The notes below the pieces were generated by a model. That model was not told where the DNA came from. It saw nothing but the letters and a program-made list of their open reading frames with translations, and ran no database searches. A DNA stretch of 46,598 bases from QEXZ01 sp034660015 (lineage in GTDB: Archaea > Halobacteriota > Syntropharchaeia > Alkanophagales > Methanospirareceae), in assembly GCA_034660015.1 (NCBI GenBank), contig JAYEII010000030.1, positions 1 through 46,598 of the forward strand, in the 5' to 3' direction. Of the stretch, positions 15,557-23,870 are shown piece after piece (the first letter of the stretch is position 1; the number at the start of each line of letters is the position of its first letter). Made by a program: the position numbers and the translations under genes.

Positions 15557-16552
15557 TTAATAATTTTCGGAATGACTATAAGTTAAAGATTCTACATCCT
15601 TTATCGTAGGAAATACGTTCCTCAATCTTTTTTTACTTATATGTGCTGCCGCACAGGCATTGGCAAATTTGAGGCACTCTTCTGCTTCTCGCCCTTCCAG
15701 AAATGCGTATATAAAACCTGCGTTGAACACGTCGCCCACACCTGTTGGGCTTATTAGCTTCACATCGAACGCGGGACAGTTCCTCACAAAATCATTGTTT
15801 ATCCATGATGAGCCCTTTGCACCCCGGTGAACAACCACGTTTTTGCTTCCTCTTTCTAATAATTCGTGCTCGCCCCTCTCCTTCCCGCTCAATCCCTTTA
15901 TCTCCGCTTCGTTAACAAAAAGGAAATCAACAGAAGGAAGGAAATCAAAAACGGTTTGTCTTGCCGTTTCAGTCCAGTGGAGGTACGCACTCCAGCCGAT
16001 GTCTACGGCGGTATAAACGCCTGCGGATTTTGCCGTGCGGAGTATTTTATCATTTACCGTGAAAAGACCCTCAGTGTTCCAGTGACCAGCACGCATCAAG
16101 AATCGCGTTTTCGTCAGCAGCTCAAAATCCACGTCTTCTTCCTTCAAGTCCGAATTCGCTCCTCGGTCCGACAGCATTGACCTGCTGCCATCTTCAAAGG
16201 ATATGCTCACCGTTATTCCGGGATGCTGTAGCTCTTCTTTTTCAGATGTCGTGGCGAAACAGTCGACGCCCAATTTTTGTAACTCCGATATTATCCATTT
16301 TGAAAGCACATCACCGCCGGTCTTGCAAATAAGAGCGGTTTTTAATCCTATGGAAGCACATGCAGCAGCGCAGTTCCCTGCTTGACCACCTATGCTGAGC
16401 ATGAATTCACATCCCATCTGCTTGTCACGCTCGGGATAATCTCGAACTGGCATCGTGGCTATGTCATAGAACACGTCGCCTATGAGAACCACATCATAAT
16501 CTACCTTTCTCTTTTCCCTTTCCGCAGGGGCTCCTTTTTGTTTAACTGCCAT
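15557..16552 (-). CDS. PfkB/ribokinase family sugar or nucleoside kinase
   Basis: This 331-residue protein carries both signatures of the family: G-G-Q-A-G-N-C-A near residues 55-62 and the C-terminal S-P-T-G-V-G-D-V-F-N-A-G-F at about 268-280, with D274 as catalytic base. It therefore phosphorylates a hydroxymethyl group using ATP. The substrate cannot be told from sequence; ribose, adenosine/cytidine and ADP-sugars are all possible in archaeal relatives. The N-terminus has an extra charged stretch of about 18 residues. It is divergent from the CPBP gene over 43 bases. Confidence 0.88.
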   Translation of the reverse strand: MAVKQKGAPAEREKRKVDYDVVLIGDVFYDIATMPVRDYPERDKQMGCEFMLSIGGQAGNCAAACASIGLKTALICKTGGDVLSKWIISELQKLGVDCFATTSEKEELQHPGITVSISFEDGSRSMLSDRGANSDLKEEDVDFELLTKTRFLMRAGHWNTEGLFTVNDKILRTAKSAGVYTAVDIGWSAYLHWTETARQTVFDFLPSVDFLFVNEAEIKGLSGKERGEHELLERGSKNVVVHRGAKGSSWINNDFVRNCPAFDVKLISPTGVGDVFNAGFIYAFLEGREAEECLKFANACAAAHISKKRLRNVFPTIKDVESLTYSHSENY

Positions 16553-16576
16553 AGACTATTTTTTCTTCCAAGGTTA

Positions 16577-16585
16577 TTTATATAC
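16577..16585 (+). promoter_or_regulatory. TATA box of the CPBP gene
   Basis: TTTATATAC lies about 15 bases before the ATG at 16596, the same close spacing seen at repeat-borne promoters. No other part of family A is present here. Confidence 0.45.
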
Positions 16586-16595
16586 AATTAAAAAC

Positions 16596-17302
16596 ATGCT
16601 CAGGATGGCAGTAGTGCTTCAAATACTCCCTGCGATTGTCTTAATCGTATATGGCTTGGTCAAACAAAGAAGATGGCAGCCCTATTTCGATATGCTATTG
16701 ATGACACTTCCCGCAATCCTTTTTTACGGAATGCTTATGGGAAATTTGCCAACGGGTCCTTTTAAGTGGTACTTTTACTTTTTCGCAAAAGTGATTCTGT
16801 TCCTGCTGCCCGGTATAATAATCATAAAACTGAGAAGATACAAATTGAGCGATTTCGGTATCACGAAAGAGAGGCAGGGGTTAAGTCTTATCCTTGGTTT
16901 TGGTATTCTAATAATCACCACGCTGACCAACGCCGTGATATTCATCCAAAATCCTGAGATGACGCTAGCATGGACGTCACAATTTGTAAGTCCTTCCGAT
17001 TTGGTCATGATATGGAGCATTCCTTTATTTCTCGATGCGTTTAACGAGGAATTTTTGTTTCGAGGCGTATTTTTCTTATTTGCATATAAAAACACTGAGG
17101 ATCTACCGTTGGCGTATATCGTTTCGATGATGGTCGCGTTTGCATGGCACCCTTTAACGCCGTTCAGGATGATTCCTGTTTTCGTTCAGGGAACTTTGCT
17201 GTGTTATCTTTTATACAAGTCAAAAATATTCACGGCGCGTGGATAAGTCACGGAATTAATAGAACTACCGGGTTGGTCGTGGCGCAATTGTTGATGGGAT
17301 AG
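16596..17302 (+). pseudogene. CPBP (CAAX-like) intramembrane protease with a C-terminal frameshift
   Basis: The open frame from 16596 to 17246 gives 216 residues with several membrane segments, the catalytic E-E-F-L-F-R (E151, E152, R156) and the second motif F-A-W-H (H185). It stops before the last membrane helix. Shifting frame at the A5 run 17222-17226 restores I-H-G-A-W-I-S-H-G-I-N-R-T-T-G-L-V-V up to a stop at 17302, which supplies the missing H-x-x-N fourth motif. The gene thus has a one-base disruption, either real or a sequencing error. If functional, it would act as a membrane-embedded glutamic/metallo-type protease. Substrate unknown. Confidence 0.85.
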
Positions 17303-17406
17303 TAAAGGGCAAAGCTCACGAAAACAAATTCAAAAACTTTCTTTTGAGAATCAATAGCTTATTTATTTATATACTCAACATCTATCTTAAAGTCAAAAGG
17401 CGAAAA

Positions 17407-17454
17407 ATGAGTGAAATGTCTCTCACGCTGCAAACTCTGCCAGGAGATGTGTGA
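17407..17454 (+). CDS. Possible 15-codon leader peptide
   Basis: ATG at 17407 opens M-S-E-M-S-L-T-L-Q-T-L-P-G-D-V and ends TGA overlapping the ATG of the following gene (TGATG). A TATA-like TTTATATAC near 17370 would start transcription shortly before it. This may be a translational-coupling leader, or chance. Confidence 0.3.
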   Translation: MSEMSLTLQTLPGDV

Positions 17455-18467
17455 TGACTGAGGGGTCGAATTCAAAGATGTGGACAGGCAAGCATACATT
17501 TTTATTGCTGCTCATCATCATAGCCATCCTACTGGTTGGATGGCGGATTCCATCGAATTCGTTTAGTATAGAAGCAGAATTTGAAGATGACTTGAACAAT
17601 ATGACTATCCCGGAGAAATTGAAGAATGAACTAAAAACTGGAGAACCTCCAATTTCTGAAAATGCCATAGTTGCAAAAGAAAAAGAGGATAAATGGGAGA
17701 TAATCGATGGGAAAAAAACATATATTGTCGAGAAAAAAGATGGAAAGCTAAACGTTTATCCCCCATCTATTCGCATACTATATGCCTGGTTAGCCTTCCT
17801 GATACTCTTGATAGCTTTTGCAGTAATAGCTGGTCATGGCGTCACAGGCATGTGGTGGGGGCTGCTGATTGACGAGCGGAACAAGATAAGCCTTTCGAGG
17901 TTGCAGATGATCCTCTGGACAGTCATCATCCTTTCCGGATTCCTTACCGTGGCGCTAGCAAACATCGCAGCAGGCATAGACGAGCCGCTCTCTATTTCTA
18001 TTCCAGAAGAACTGTGGTTACTGATGGGCATCAGCACCGCCTCGCTGGTTGGCTCGCCACTCATCTTAAGTACCAAAAAGGTCAAAGAGCCGAAAAAAGA
18101 GGAACAAGACCAGACTATCAACTCGATGGCGGCGGAGGAAGGTGTTAGCCCTAAAAACCTCAAGTCTAAAGTCACCAACAAAGGCCAAGTGATTGTAAAC
18201 AAAGACCCCAAGGATGCCCGATTGTCTGACCTGTTCAAGGGCGAAGAGACTGGCAATGCTGCACAACTCGATCTGGGCAAGATACAAATGTTCTACTTCA
18301 CGCTGATTATAGTGCTTGCCTATGCAGTGGCGCTTGGCGATTTACTCTGCGGCACGGGAAAGATCGATGCGTTCCCTGTCCTGAGTGCAAGCATGGTGGC
18401 GTTGTTGGGTATTAGCCACGCGGGCTACTTGACCAACAAGGCTATCCCGCACAGCCAGGGGAAGTGA
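17454..18467 (+). CDS. Multi-pass membrane protein of unknown function
   Basis: This 337-residue protein has a membrane helix at about 13-30, an exported charged stretch (about 35-105), then paired membrane helices at about 110-135 and 150-175, and a third pair near the C-terminus (about 275-330). Two cytoplasmic segments mirror each other: L-S-R-L-Q-M-I-L-W-T-V-I-I-L-S and L-G-K-I-Q-M-F-Y-F-T-L-I-I-V, suggesting an internal duplication. D-P-K-D-A-R-L-S-D-L-F-K-G-E-E looks conserved. I recognise no function. A ribosome-binding site (GGAG) sits eight bases before the ATG. Codon use looks slightly richer in CTG and GGC than its neighbours, which could mean transfer. Confidence 0.7.
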   Translation: MTEGSNSKMWTGKHTFLLLLIIIAILLVGWRIPSNSFSIEAEFEDDLNNMTIPEKLKNELKTGEPPISENAIVAKEKEDKWEIIDGKKTYIVEKKDGKLNVYPPSIRILYAWLAFLILLIAFAVIAGHGVTGMWWGLLIDERNKISLSRLQMILWTVIILSGFLTVALANIAAGIDEPLSISIPEELWLLMGISTASLVGSPLILSTKKVKEPKKEEQDQTINSMAAEEGVSPKNLKSKVTNKGQVIVNKDPKDARLSDLFKGEETGNAAQLDLGKIQMFYFTLIIVLAYAVALGDLLCGTGKIDAFPVLSASMVALLGISHAGYLTNKAIPHSQGK

Positions 18468-18532
18468 AACGTACTCGAACTTGACTGATAAGTAAAATAT
18501 GAAGATGCAGAAAAGAGTTGATATATGATGCC

Positions 18533-21295
18533 ATGCTATTAAAAACGCTAACGCTGAGGAATTATCGAAAATATAAAAATGCGGACGTTGAATTCCCGGA
18601 TGGCGTCATAGGTATTATCGGGTTAAACGGCGTGGGAAAAACGACTTTGATAGAAGCGATAGGATGGGTCCTGTTTGGGCATCACGCCGCGAGGACGACA
18701 AAAGAACTCATAAAAAGGGAAGGTGCATCGGCTAATGAAGCTTGCAGCGTCGCCCTGGAATTCGAGTTGGAAAACGATAAGTATAGAGTGGTAAGAGAGA
18801 TGTCAGGCAAGAATTTAGTGCCAAAAGCAAGTCTCGTTATCAATGGAAAACTCGTAACCAGCAATGCAGAGGAGGTTACAGGAGTTATAGAGGACAGAAT
18901 AGGTGTGGATTACCAGTCTTTTTTTACTTCGGTTTTCGCAAGGCAGAAGGAGTTGAATGCACTGTCATCAATGAAAGCGGCGGAGCGAAAAAAGCTCGTG
19001 CTTCGGATGCTCGGCATAGAACGAGTAGAAAAGAGCATACAGGGAATAAGAGAAGATAAGAGAGGAAAAGAGAAGCTTATAGAAGGTATAAAAGCCGCTA
19101 CGGTGGATAAAGAAGGCAGAAAGAAAATAGAAGTACTTGAAAACGAGAAGAAGGATTTGGAGAGGGAGAAAGAGGAGCTTTTACCGATTCTAAAAGAAAT
19201 AGAAGCCGCTAAGGCGGTGAACGAGAAAAAAGCGCGGGAAGCGAAAGAAGAACTGGATACGGCCACGCGAAAATACGAGAAATACATGGAACTGAGCAAT
19301 AACCTGGGCGAGAGAAAAAGCGACCTGGAGAACACGAGGAGAAGGAGAGAAGAGAAAGAAAAAGAGCTCAGGGATTTGCATGTAAAGAAAAAGCAGCTGG
19401 ACGAAATCGCGGACAAAGAAGCGCAATATTTCATGTTTAAACAGAAGAAAGAAGAGCTTGATGCGATACGAGAGAAATATCAGCGAAAACGAGAGCTATT
19501 GAAGCGTGAAGAGCAAATTGGGCGGGAGATAATGAGGAGGGAGGGGGAGATAGAACGAGGAAAAGAGAAAGAGGCGGGGTTTGAAGGTGTCGAAGATGCT
19601 TGTGAATCGCAGATGCAGCTAAAGGCGGAGATGGAAGAGACACGGGAAAAACATCAGCAGAAGGAGGAGCTAACGAGACGAAAAGAAAAGGCAATGCAGG
19701 AAATCGGGGGTAGAGAGGAGCGAACAGAGCGATTGAAAGTAGCGAGGGACGAATTTGCGGGTATCGAGGAACGGTTAGAAGGATTAAAGAGGCGGATAGA
19801 AGAGATAAGGAAACAAAAAGGGAGCATACAGTCTTCGCTCGGTGCTCTCAAATCCACTGCATTACAAAACAAGAAGGATGCAGTGGAGAGCATAGCGAAA
19901 CGTAAGGAAATAGAGAAGCTGGGTCCTGACGGAGAATGCCCGATGTGCGAGAGACGGTTGGAAACGCACTACGAACGATTGATAAAGAAACTGGGTGATG
20001 AGATAAAAGCCCGGAAGGAAAAGTTTCATTCGAGCTATGCTGAATACAAGAGGAAGAAGGAGGAACTTGTTTCTAAGGAGCGAGAGGAAGATTCGTGCAT
20101 ACAGGAGGACAAAACGCTGGAGAAAAGCATAACTAAGAAACGTGAACTGGACACGAGAATAGAGCATGAAGAGAAGGAACTGAATCGCGGGAAGGAAGAA
20201 CTGGAGCGGATTTCGACCGATTTGAAGCCGTTTGAAACGGTTAAGTTTGACAAGAACGAATATAAAGAGGTCATTTCGAAGCTAAACGAGCTTGAGAAGC
20301 GAGTTAGAGAGAAGAAGGAGTTAGAAGCGGCGATAATACATGAAGTACGTGAATTGGAACGCTGGAAAACTGAATTGGGGACGATAAAGAATGATCTATC
20401 GCCCATCAGGGGCGTGGAATTTGATGAACCGGACTACAAAAACGTTATCTCCACTTTAAGGAATCTTGAAGCGGCGTATCGGCAAATAATCGGATTACGA
20501 GCAGAGATAGGGCGGATAGAGGAAGTGGAACATAATGTGCGGACGCTGAACGAGCAGGAAAGCAAGGTTGTGAGAGACATAACGGCATTGCAGAGGCAAA
20601 TACAAGAATTAGCGTTCGATAAAATGGCGTATGTGGAGATGAGAGCGGGATACGAACGTAAGCGGGACGAACTGAACGAAACGAAGCTAAAGCTCGTGGA
20701 GAAGCGAACGGAGTTTGAGAACGTATGCAAGGTCATAGAACGCGTGTTGGTGGAGATAGCGGAGCAAAAGAGGTTAGCTGAAGAGAAGGAGAAAGAAGAG
20801 ACGGAAATAATGTATCTCCACCTGCTTGAAAAGATAATGAACGATTTTAAGGTGTATATGGTGGGTATGATTCGCCCGATGCTTTCTGATTACGCATCGG
20901 ATTTGCTGAGAAGGTTAACGGATGGAAAATACGGCAGGCTGGAACTGGACGAGAATTACGATGTGTTCATTTATGATGACGGGACGCCGTATGAAATAAA
21001 CAGGTTTTCGGGCGGCGAGGAGGATTTAGCGAATCTTTGCCTACGACTTGCGATTTCCGCTGTCGTTGCGGAGCGAAGTGCGATTCAAACGAATTTTATT
21101 ATTCTGGATGAGATTTTCGGCTCGCAGGATGCGCTTAGGAAACGGAACATTATAACGGCGTTGAGCGAGCTTTCAAAGAAGTTCCGGCAGATATTTCTGA
21201 TTACGCACATAGAAGAGGTGAAGGATTACATGGAACACGTGTTGCGGGTGACGGAAGATGAAGAGGGTGTGAGTTGGGTGAGGATGGAGGCGTAG
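18533..21295 (+). CDS. rad50: Rad50-like SMC-family ATPase
   Basis: This 920-residue protein has the full Rad50 plan. The N-terminal Walker A is G-L-N-G-V-G-K-T-T (30-38). A long coiled coil is broken by the zinc hook C-P-M-C (469-472), and a second coiled coil follows. The C-terminal lobe has signature F-S-G-G-E-E (825-830) and Walker B I-I-L-D-E (856-860). It processes DNA ends with Mre11. No mre11, herA or nurA gene is adjacent, unlike the usual archaeal operon, so the partner must be elsewhere. A TTG at 18518 is in frame, but the ATG at 18533 begins at the conserved M-L-L-K-T-L-T-L-R-N-Y. Confidence 0.93.
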   Translation: MLLKTLTLRNYRKYKNADVEFPDGVIGIIGLNGVGKTTLIEAIGWVLFGHHAARTTKELIKREGASANEACSVALEFELENDKYRVVREMSGKNLVPKASLVINGKLVTSNAEEVTGVIEDRIGVDYQSFFTSVFARQKELNALSSMKAAERKKLVLRMLGIERVEKSIQGIREDKRGKEKLIEGIKAATVDKEGRKKIEVLENEKKDLEREKEELLPILKEIEAAKAVNEKKAREAKEELDTATRKYEKYMELSNNLGERKSDLENTRRRREEKEKELRDLHVKKKQLDEIADKEAQYFMFKQKKEELDAIREKYQRKRELLKREEQIGREIMRREGEIERGKEKEAGFEGVEDACESQMQLKAEMEETREKHQQKEELTRRKEKAMQEIGGREERTERLKVARDEFAGIEERLEGLKRRIEEIRKQKGSIQSSLGALKSTALQNKKDAVESIAKRKEIEKLGPDGECPMCERRLETHYERLIKKLGDEIKARKEKFHSSYAEYKRKKEELVSKEREEDSCIQEDKTLEKSITKKRELDTRIEHEEKELNRGKEELERISTDLKPFETVKFDKNEYKEVISKLNELEKRVREKKELEAAIIHEVRELERWKTELGTIKNDLSPIRGVEFDEPDYKNVISTLRNLEAAYRQIIGLRAEIGRIEEVEHNVRTLNEQESKVVRDITALQRQIQELAFDKMAYVEMRAGYERKRDELNETKLKLVEKRTEFENVCKVIERVLVEIAEQKRLAEEKEKEETEIMYLHLLEKIMNDFKVYMVGMIRPMLSDYASDLLRRLTDGKYGRLELDENYDVFIYDDGTPYEINRFSGGEEDLANLCLRLAISAVVAERSAIQTNFIILDEIFGSQDALRKRNIITALSELSKKFRQIFLITHIEEVKDYMEHVLRVTEDEEGVSWVRMEA

Positions 21296-21304
21296 CGAGA
21301 AAAT

Positions 21305-21470
21305 AAATTGTTGACACGGACAAGATGAAACATTTCAAAATTTACCGCAGAGAACGCTGGATTAGAGGTTTTGTTTATTAGCGGTTCAGCTCGTTAACTA
21401 AACCTCCAAACCGCTAAACCGCTATCCTCTGTGAACTCTGCGGTTAATCTGTGTTTATAATCTATTTTTC
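21305..21470. repeat. Mixed repeat block (families A, B and C, degenerate)
   Basis: A family A trace (TTGACACGGACAAGATG) is followed by CCGCAGAGAACGCTGG (family B), then GCGGTTCAGCTCGTTAACTA and AACCGCTAAACCGCTAT (family C), and CTCTGTGAACTCTGCGG. It fills the convergent gap between rad50 and the FwdC-like gene. Confidence 0.65.
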
Positions 21471-21489
21471 TTCGTTCGCACCTAACAAC

Positions 21490-22308
21490 TCATACCTCAT
21501 ACCTTCCATAATTCATCGTAAACATTCCAGAGATTCCAAACTCCGCGAGTAGCACTAAATCTTCTTTTTCAAGCCTTTTTTCCTTAACAGGCGGAACGGG
21601 CTTTGTCCTTCTGCAAATTATTCTTCCACCCGTCATTTCGGCACCTACATAGCCTTTACATCCCCCTTTCACGAATACAAGCCCTCTTCTCATCTCCACA
21701 CCCAAAAATTCCGCCGCATCTCCTAATATTACAACTTTACCGCCGTTAAGCAAAGCAGCAGCGTTCATCCCCGCGTTCCCTTCCACCAATACAAAACCTT
21801 TTCGCATCAATATGCCAACGCTTATCCCAACGTCTCCCTTCACATGCACCTTCGCCTCTTTCATGCATCGGGCAGCAACAGTGCTCCTCAAAATTTGGTC
21901 GCGGAGCACCAAAATTCCTTCTTTAAATTCGTTGGGCCGCTGTATGCTCCCCGCTTCCTTCTCGCCCGGATGATGCAGGAGCCAGGTTATCGAAACGAAT
22001 TTCTTATAACCGTCTAAATCGGATTTTACCTGTACGACATTACCAAGAGGCTCGTTAATCTCGCCCTTAACGTAAACAGCACCCGAAAGCATACCCATTC
22101 CGAGATAAGAGCCTGCATTTTCATCTACGATTATAGACCCCGCTTCGGGCAGCTCCTTTCCGCGGCCACCGAAAAAAACAAGGTCAACGCCCAGACTCGA
22201 ACCGAGCCTCTTGCCTGCATCTCCTTTTATATGCACCTCTTCGCCTTTTTTCAACGCCTCAACCACGTCTTCATACGAATAGCTCGTGCCAACTTGAGAA
22301 GGAATCAC
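21490..22308 (-). CDS. GXGXG-domain protein related to FwdC / glutamate synthase C-terminal domain
   Basis: From the GTG at 22308 this gives 272 residues of right-handed beta-helix repeats: G-D-A-G-K-R-L-G, N-A-G-S-Y-L-G-M-G-M, G-D-V-G-I-S-V-G, G-N-A-G-M-N-A-A and G-C-K-G-Y-V-G-A-E-M-T-G-G. This fold occurs in subunit C of formylmethanofuran dehydrogenase and in GltB. It may be an Fwd subunit or paralogue; no other fwd gene is adjacent. The frame stays open for 23 more codons upstream (D-F-F-W-Q-H-R-G-A-E-L-N-P-A-N just before the GTG) to an in-frame TAA at 22378-22380, which is preceded in frame by an ATG at 22404 next to a repeat-borne TATA box. The 5' end therefore looks damaged. Confidence 0.75.
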   Translation of the reverse strand: MIPSQVGTSYSYEDVVEALKKGEEVHIKGDAGKRLGSSLGVDLVFFGGRGKELPEAGSIIVDENAGSYLGMGMLSGAVYVKGEINEPLGNVVQVKSDLDGYKKFVSITWLLHHPGEKEAGSIQRPNEFKEGILVLRDQILRSTVAARCMKEAKVHVKGDVGISVGILMRKGFVLVEGNAGMNAAALLNGGKVVILGDAAEFLGVEMRRGLVFVKGGCKGYVGAEMTGGRIICRRTKPVPPVKEKRLEKEDLVLLAEFGISGMFTMNYGRYEV

Positions 22309-22377
22309 ATTGGCAGGATTGAGTTCGGCACCTCTATGCTGCCAGAAGAAATCATAAGTGAAGTCGCCGATGCAGTC

Positions 22378-22404
22378 TTAAGGCGAACTCAGTTTTAACT
22401 CCAT
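22378..22404 (-). pseudogene. Likely original start of the FwdC-like gene, cut by a TAA
   Basis: ATG at 22404 reads M-E-L-K-L-S-S-P and then TAA, in the same frame as the gene that follows. The TATA-like segment 22416-22426 is about 17 bases before this ATG, the same spacing as at other repeat-driven genes. This supports 22404 as the ancestral start. Confidence 0.5.
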
Positions 22405-22411
22405 ATTTTGT

Positions 22412-22652
22412 TTTTGTATAATAAAGAGGATTTTGAAAAACCCCCAAAAACATTGAAATGTGCCCCAAAAGTATATAAAGAAGGGGACGATACGAGGGGT
22501 AAATCAAAATCCTCTAAAGTATAACTCCCATCTACTTAAGACACAGATTTACACGGATTTTTTCTTTCTTTTGGTGGGCTGGGTGGACTGTTTTAACGGC
22601 ACTGCTCCTTTTATCTGTGTTAATCTGCGTTAATCTGTGTCTATAATTTTTT
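22412..22652. repeat. Family A repeat, full copy split by a small inverted-repeat element
   Basis: The TATA segment (GTATAATAAAG) is separated from AAAGTATAACTCCCATCTAC by about 90 bases. The rest follows the family: AGACACAGATTTACACGGAT on the left, ATCTGTGTTAATCTGCGTTA on the right. The centre matches the copy at 661-797. Confidence 0.8.
22427..22513. mobile_element. MITE-like element inside a family A repeat
   Basis: Terminal inverted repeats are AGGATTTTGA (22427-22436) and TCAAAATCCT (22504-22513), with inner arms ACCCC and GGGGT and an innermost CCCC/GGGG pair. TAAAG flanks both sides (22422-22426 and 22515-22519, one extra base on the right), like a target duplication. It splits the TATA segment of the repeat. 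It has no coding capacity, and I see no second copy in the window. Confidence 0.5.
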
Positions 22653-22675
22653 ATGGTATATAAAGTATAACTTTT

Positions 22676-22742
22676 TGCCACAGAGTACACAGAGAGCACA
22701 GAGTATTTACCCTCTGTGTGCTCTGGGGTCTCTGTGGCTATC
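22676..22742. repeat. Family B inverted repeat
   Basis: The arms CCACAGAGTACACAGAGAGC and CTCTGTGTGCTCTGGGGTCT-CTGTGG face each other around TATTTACC. With the preceding family A copy it fills the gap from the FwdC-like gene to the radical SAM gene. Confidence 0.75.
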
Positions 22743-22826
22743 ATTTTTGAATATTTCCTATACATTTTGACTTCAGTGCTTAGAATTTATACCACAAGAG
22801 ATTAAATAGTTACTAATCGGTCGGGC

Positions 22827-23867
22827 ATGGAATGTGAGCTAATCAAGCAGGGATTTGAGCAGGGAAGTTGCCAGGTGTTTGATTTTAAGGAGGGAAGATG
22901 GCGAAAAGCTTGTGAATCCACGCTTAGGTATAAAGATGGAATTCCATACAGGTTGATAAATGCGATTTTCCTTTCAAGGCCTGAGCATTATCTTTCTATT
23001 TACCAGTCAGGATGCAATCTGTCATGCAAAAAATGCCATTCATGGCATTTTACTCAAAATGCCGTAGGAGACTGGATGTCGCCCTATGATGTGGCAAAGG
23101 AAGTCGAGAAATATTTGAGCGAATACGAAATCACTTTTGTACGGAGAGAGCACGCAACGAGCTGGCACGCACAGGAACTCTGTAACGCATGCGGAAGTTG
23201 CATTATGTCTGGCAAGAGAAGCAAGAGATGCCCGGGAGTGCTTGGTGTTGACAAAATTGAGTTAAGTCCACAGGGCTGGGGACCTGCTCGCAATATAGTT
23301 GCATTCACGGGTGGTGACCTCGCATGCCAGCCTGATTTCTATGCGAAATCTGCGGAATTGATAAAGGAATTAAATGAAATGGTTTGGGTGCTTTTTGAAA
23401 CCAACGGGTATGGACTTACTCCGGGCAATTTAGACCTCTTCAAAGAATCGGGAATAGATTCCTTCTGGCTGGATATAAAGGCTTTTGATGAGGAGACGCA
23501 TAGAAAACTTACCGGCGTATCGAATTCTCGCATCTTGAAACTTCCTGCGGAGATAAAGGAAAGAGGATTTGTTTTAGAGGTTCTCTCACTCTATATTCCT
23601 GGCTGGGTAGAAACAGACCAGATAGGTAAAATTGCGGCTGAGTTAGCATCTGTGGATGCCGAAATCCCTTTCACTATCCTTGCTTTCTTCCCGGGGTATC
23701 AAATGAGAGATGTTCCGTCTCCCACTATGTGGCAAATGATGGACGCTTATAACGCTGCAAAGGATGCGGGATTGAAAAAAATCCGGCTTGGAAATGTCCA
23801 TTTATTCGTGAACACACGTGAAGAATACAAGGTTTGGGAAAAGCTCGTTGGGCGAGAAAGTTTTTAA
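22827..23867 (+). CDS. Radical SAM protein related to glycyl-radical activating enzymes
   Basis: This 346-residue protein has the radical SAM cluster motif C63-N-L-S-C67-K-K-C70 and a SAM-binding T-G-G-D (161-164, GGE-like). It continues with F-E-T-N-G-Y-G and D-I-K-A-F-D segments of the PflA/COG1180 group. An insert at 119-135 has C-N-A-C-G-S-C and then R-C-P-G, likely an extra iron-sulphur cluster. No glycyl-radical enzyme is nearby, so the target is unknown; other archaeal members act on unrelated substrates. The start at 22827 is the first ATG after an AT-rich leader. Its stop is followed within a few bases by a family D hairpin. Confidence 0.85.
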   Translation: MECELIKQGFEQGSCQVFDFKEGRWRKACESTLRYKDGIPYRLINAIFLSRPEHYLSIYQSGCNLSCKKCHSWHFTQNAVGDWMSPYDVAKEVEKYLSEYEITFVRREHATSWHAQELCNACGSCIMSGKRSKRCPGVLGVDKIELSPQGWGPARNIVAFTGGDLACQPDFYAKSAELIKELNEMVWVLFETNGYGLTPGNLDLFKESGIDSFWLDIKAFDEETHRKLTGVSNSRILKLPAEIKERGFVLEVLSLYIPGWVETDQIGKIAAELASVDAEIPFTILAFFPGYQMRDVPSPTMWQMMDAYNAAKDAGLKKIRLGNVHLFVNTREEYKVWEKLVGRESF

Positions 23868-23870
23868 AAA

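Noticed and set aside
18682..20736. Several long minus-strand ORFs across rad50
   Set aside because: They are shadows of the purine-rich coiled-coil coding sequence and consist of Ser/Phe/Leu-rich low complexity.
22378..22380. Recoding of the stop (pyrrolysine or selenocysteine) in the FwdC-like gene
   Set aside because: The stop is TAA; pyrrolysine uses TAG and selenocysteine TGA.
22319..22400. Plus-strand frame reading G-T-S-M-L-P-E-E-I-I-S-E-V-A-D-A-V-L
   Set aside because: It looks protein-like but overlaps the open upstream extension of the FwdC-like frame on the other strand, which joins a real gene; the plus frame has no start or neighbour.
22532..22765. 77-codon ORF on the minus strand
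   Set aside because: It is composed entirely of family A and B repeat sequence (H-R-L-T-Q-I-N-T-D).
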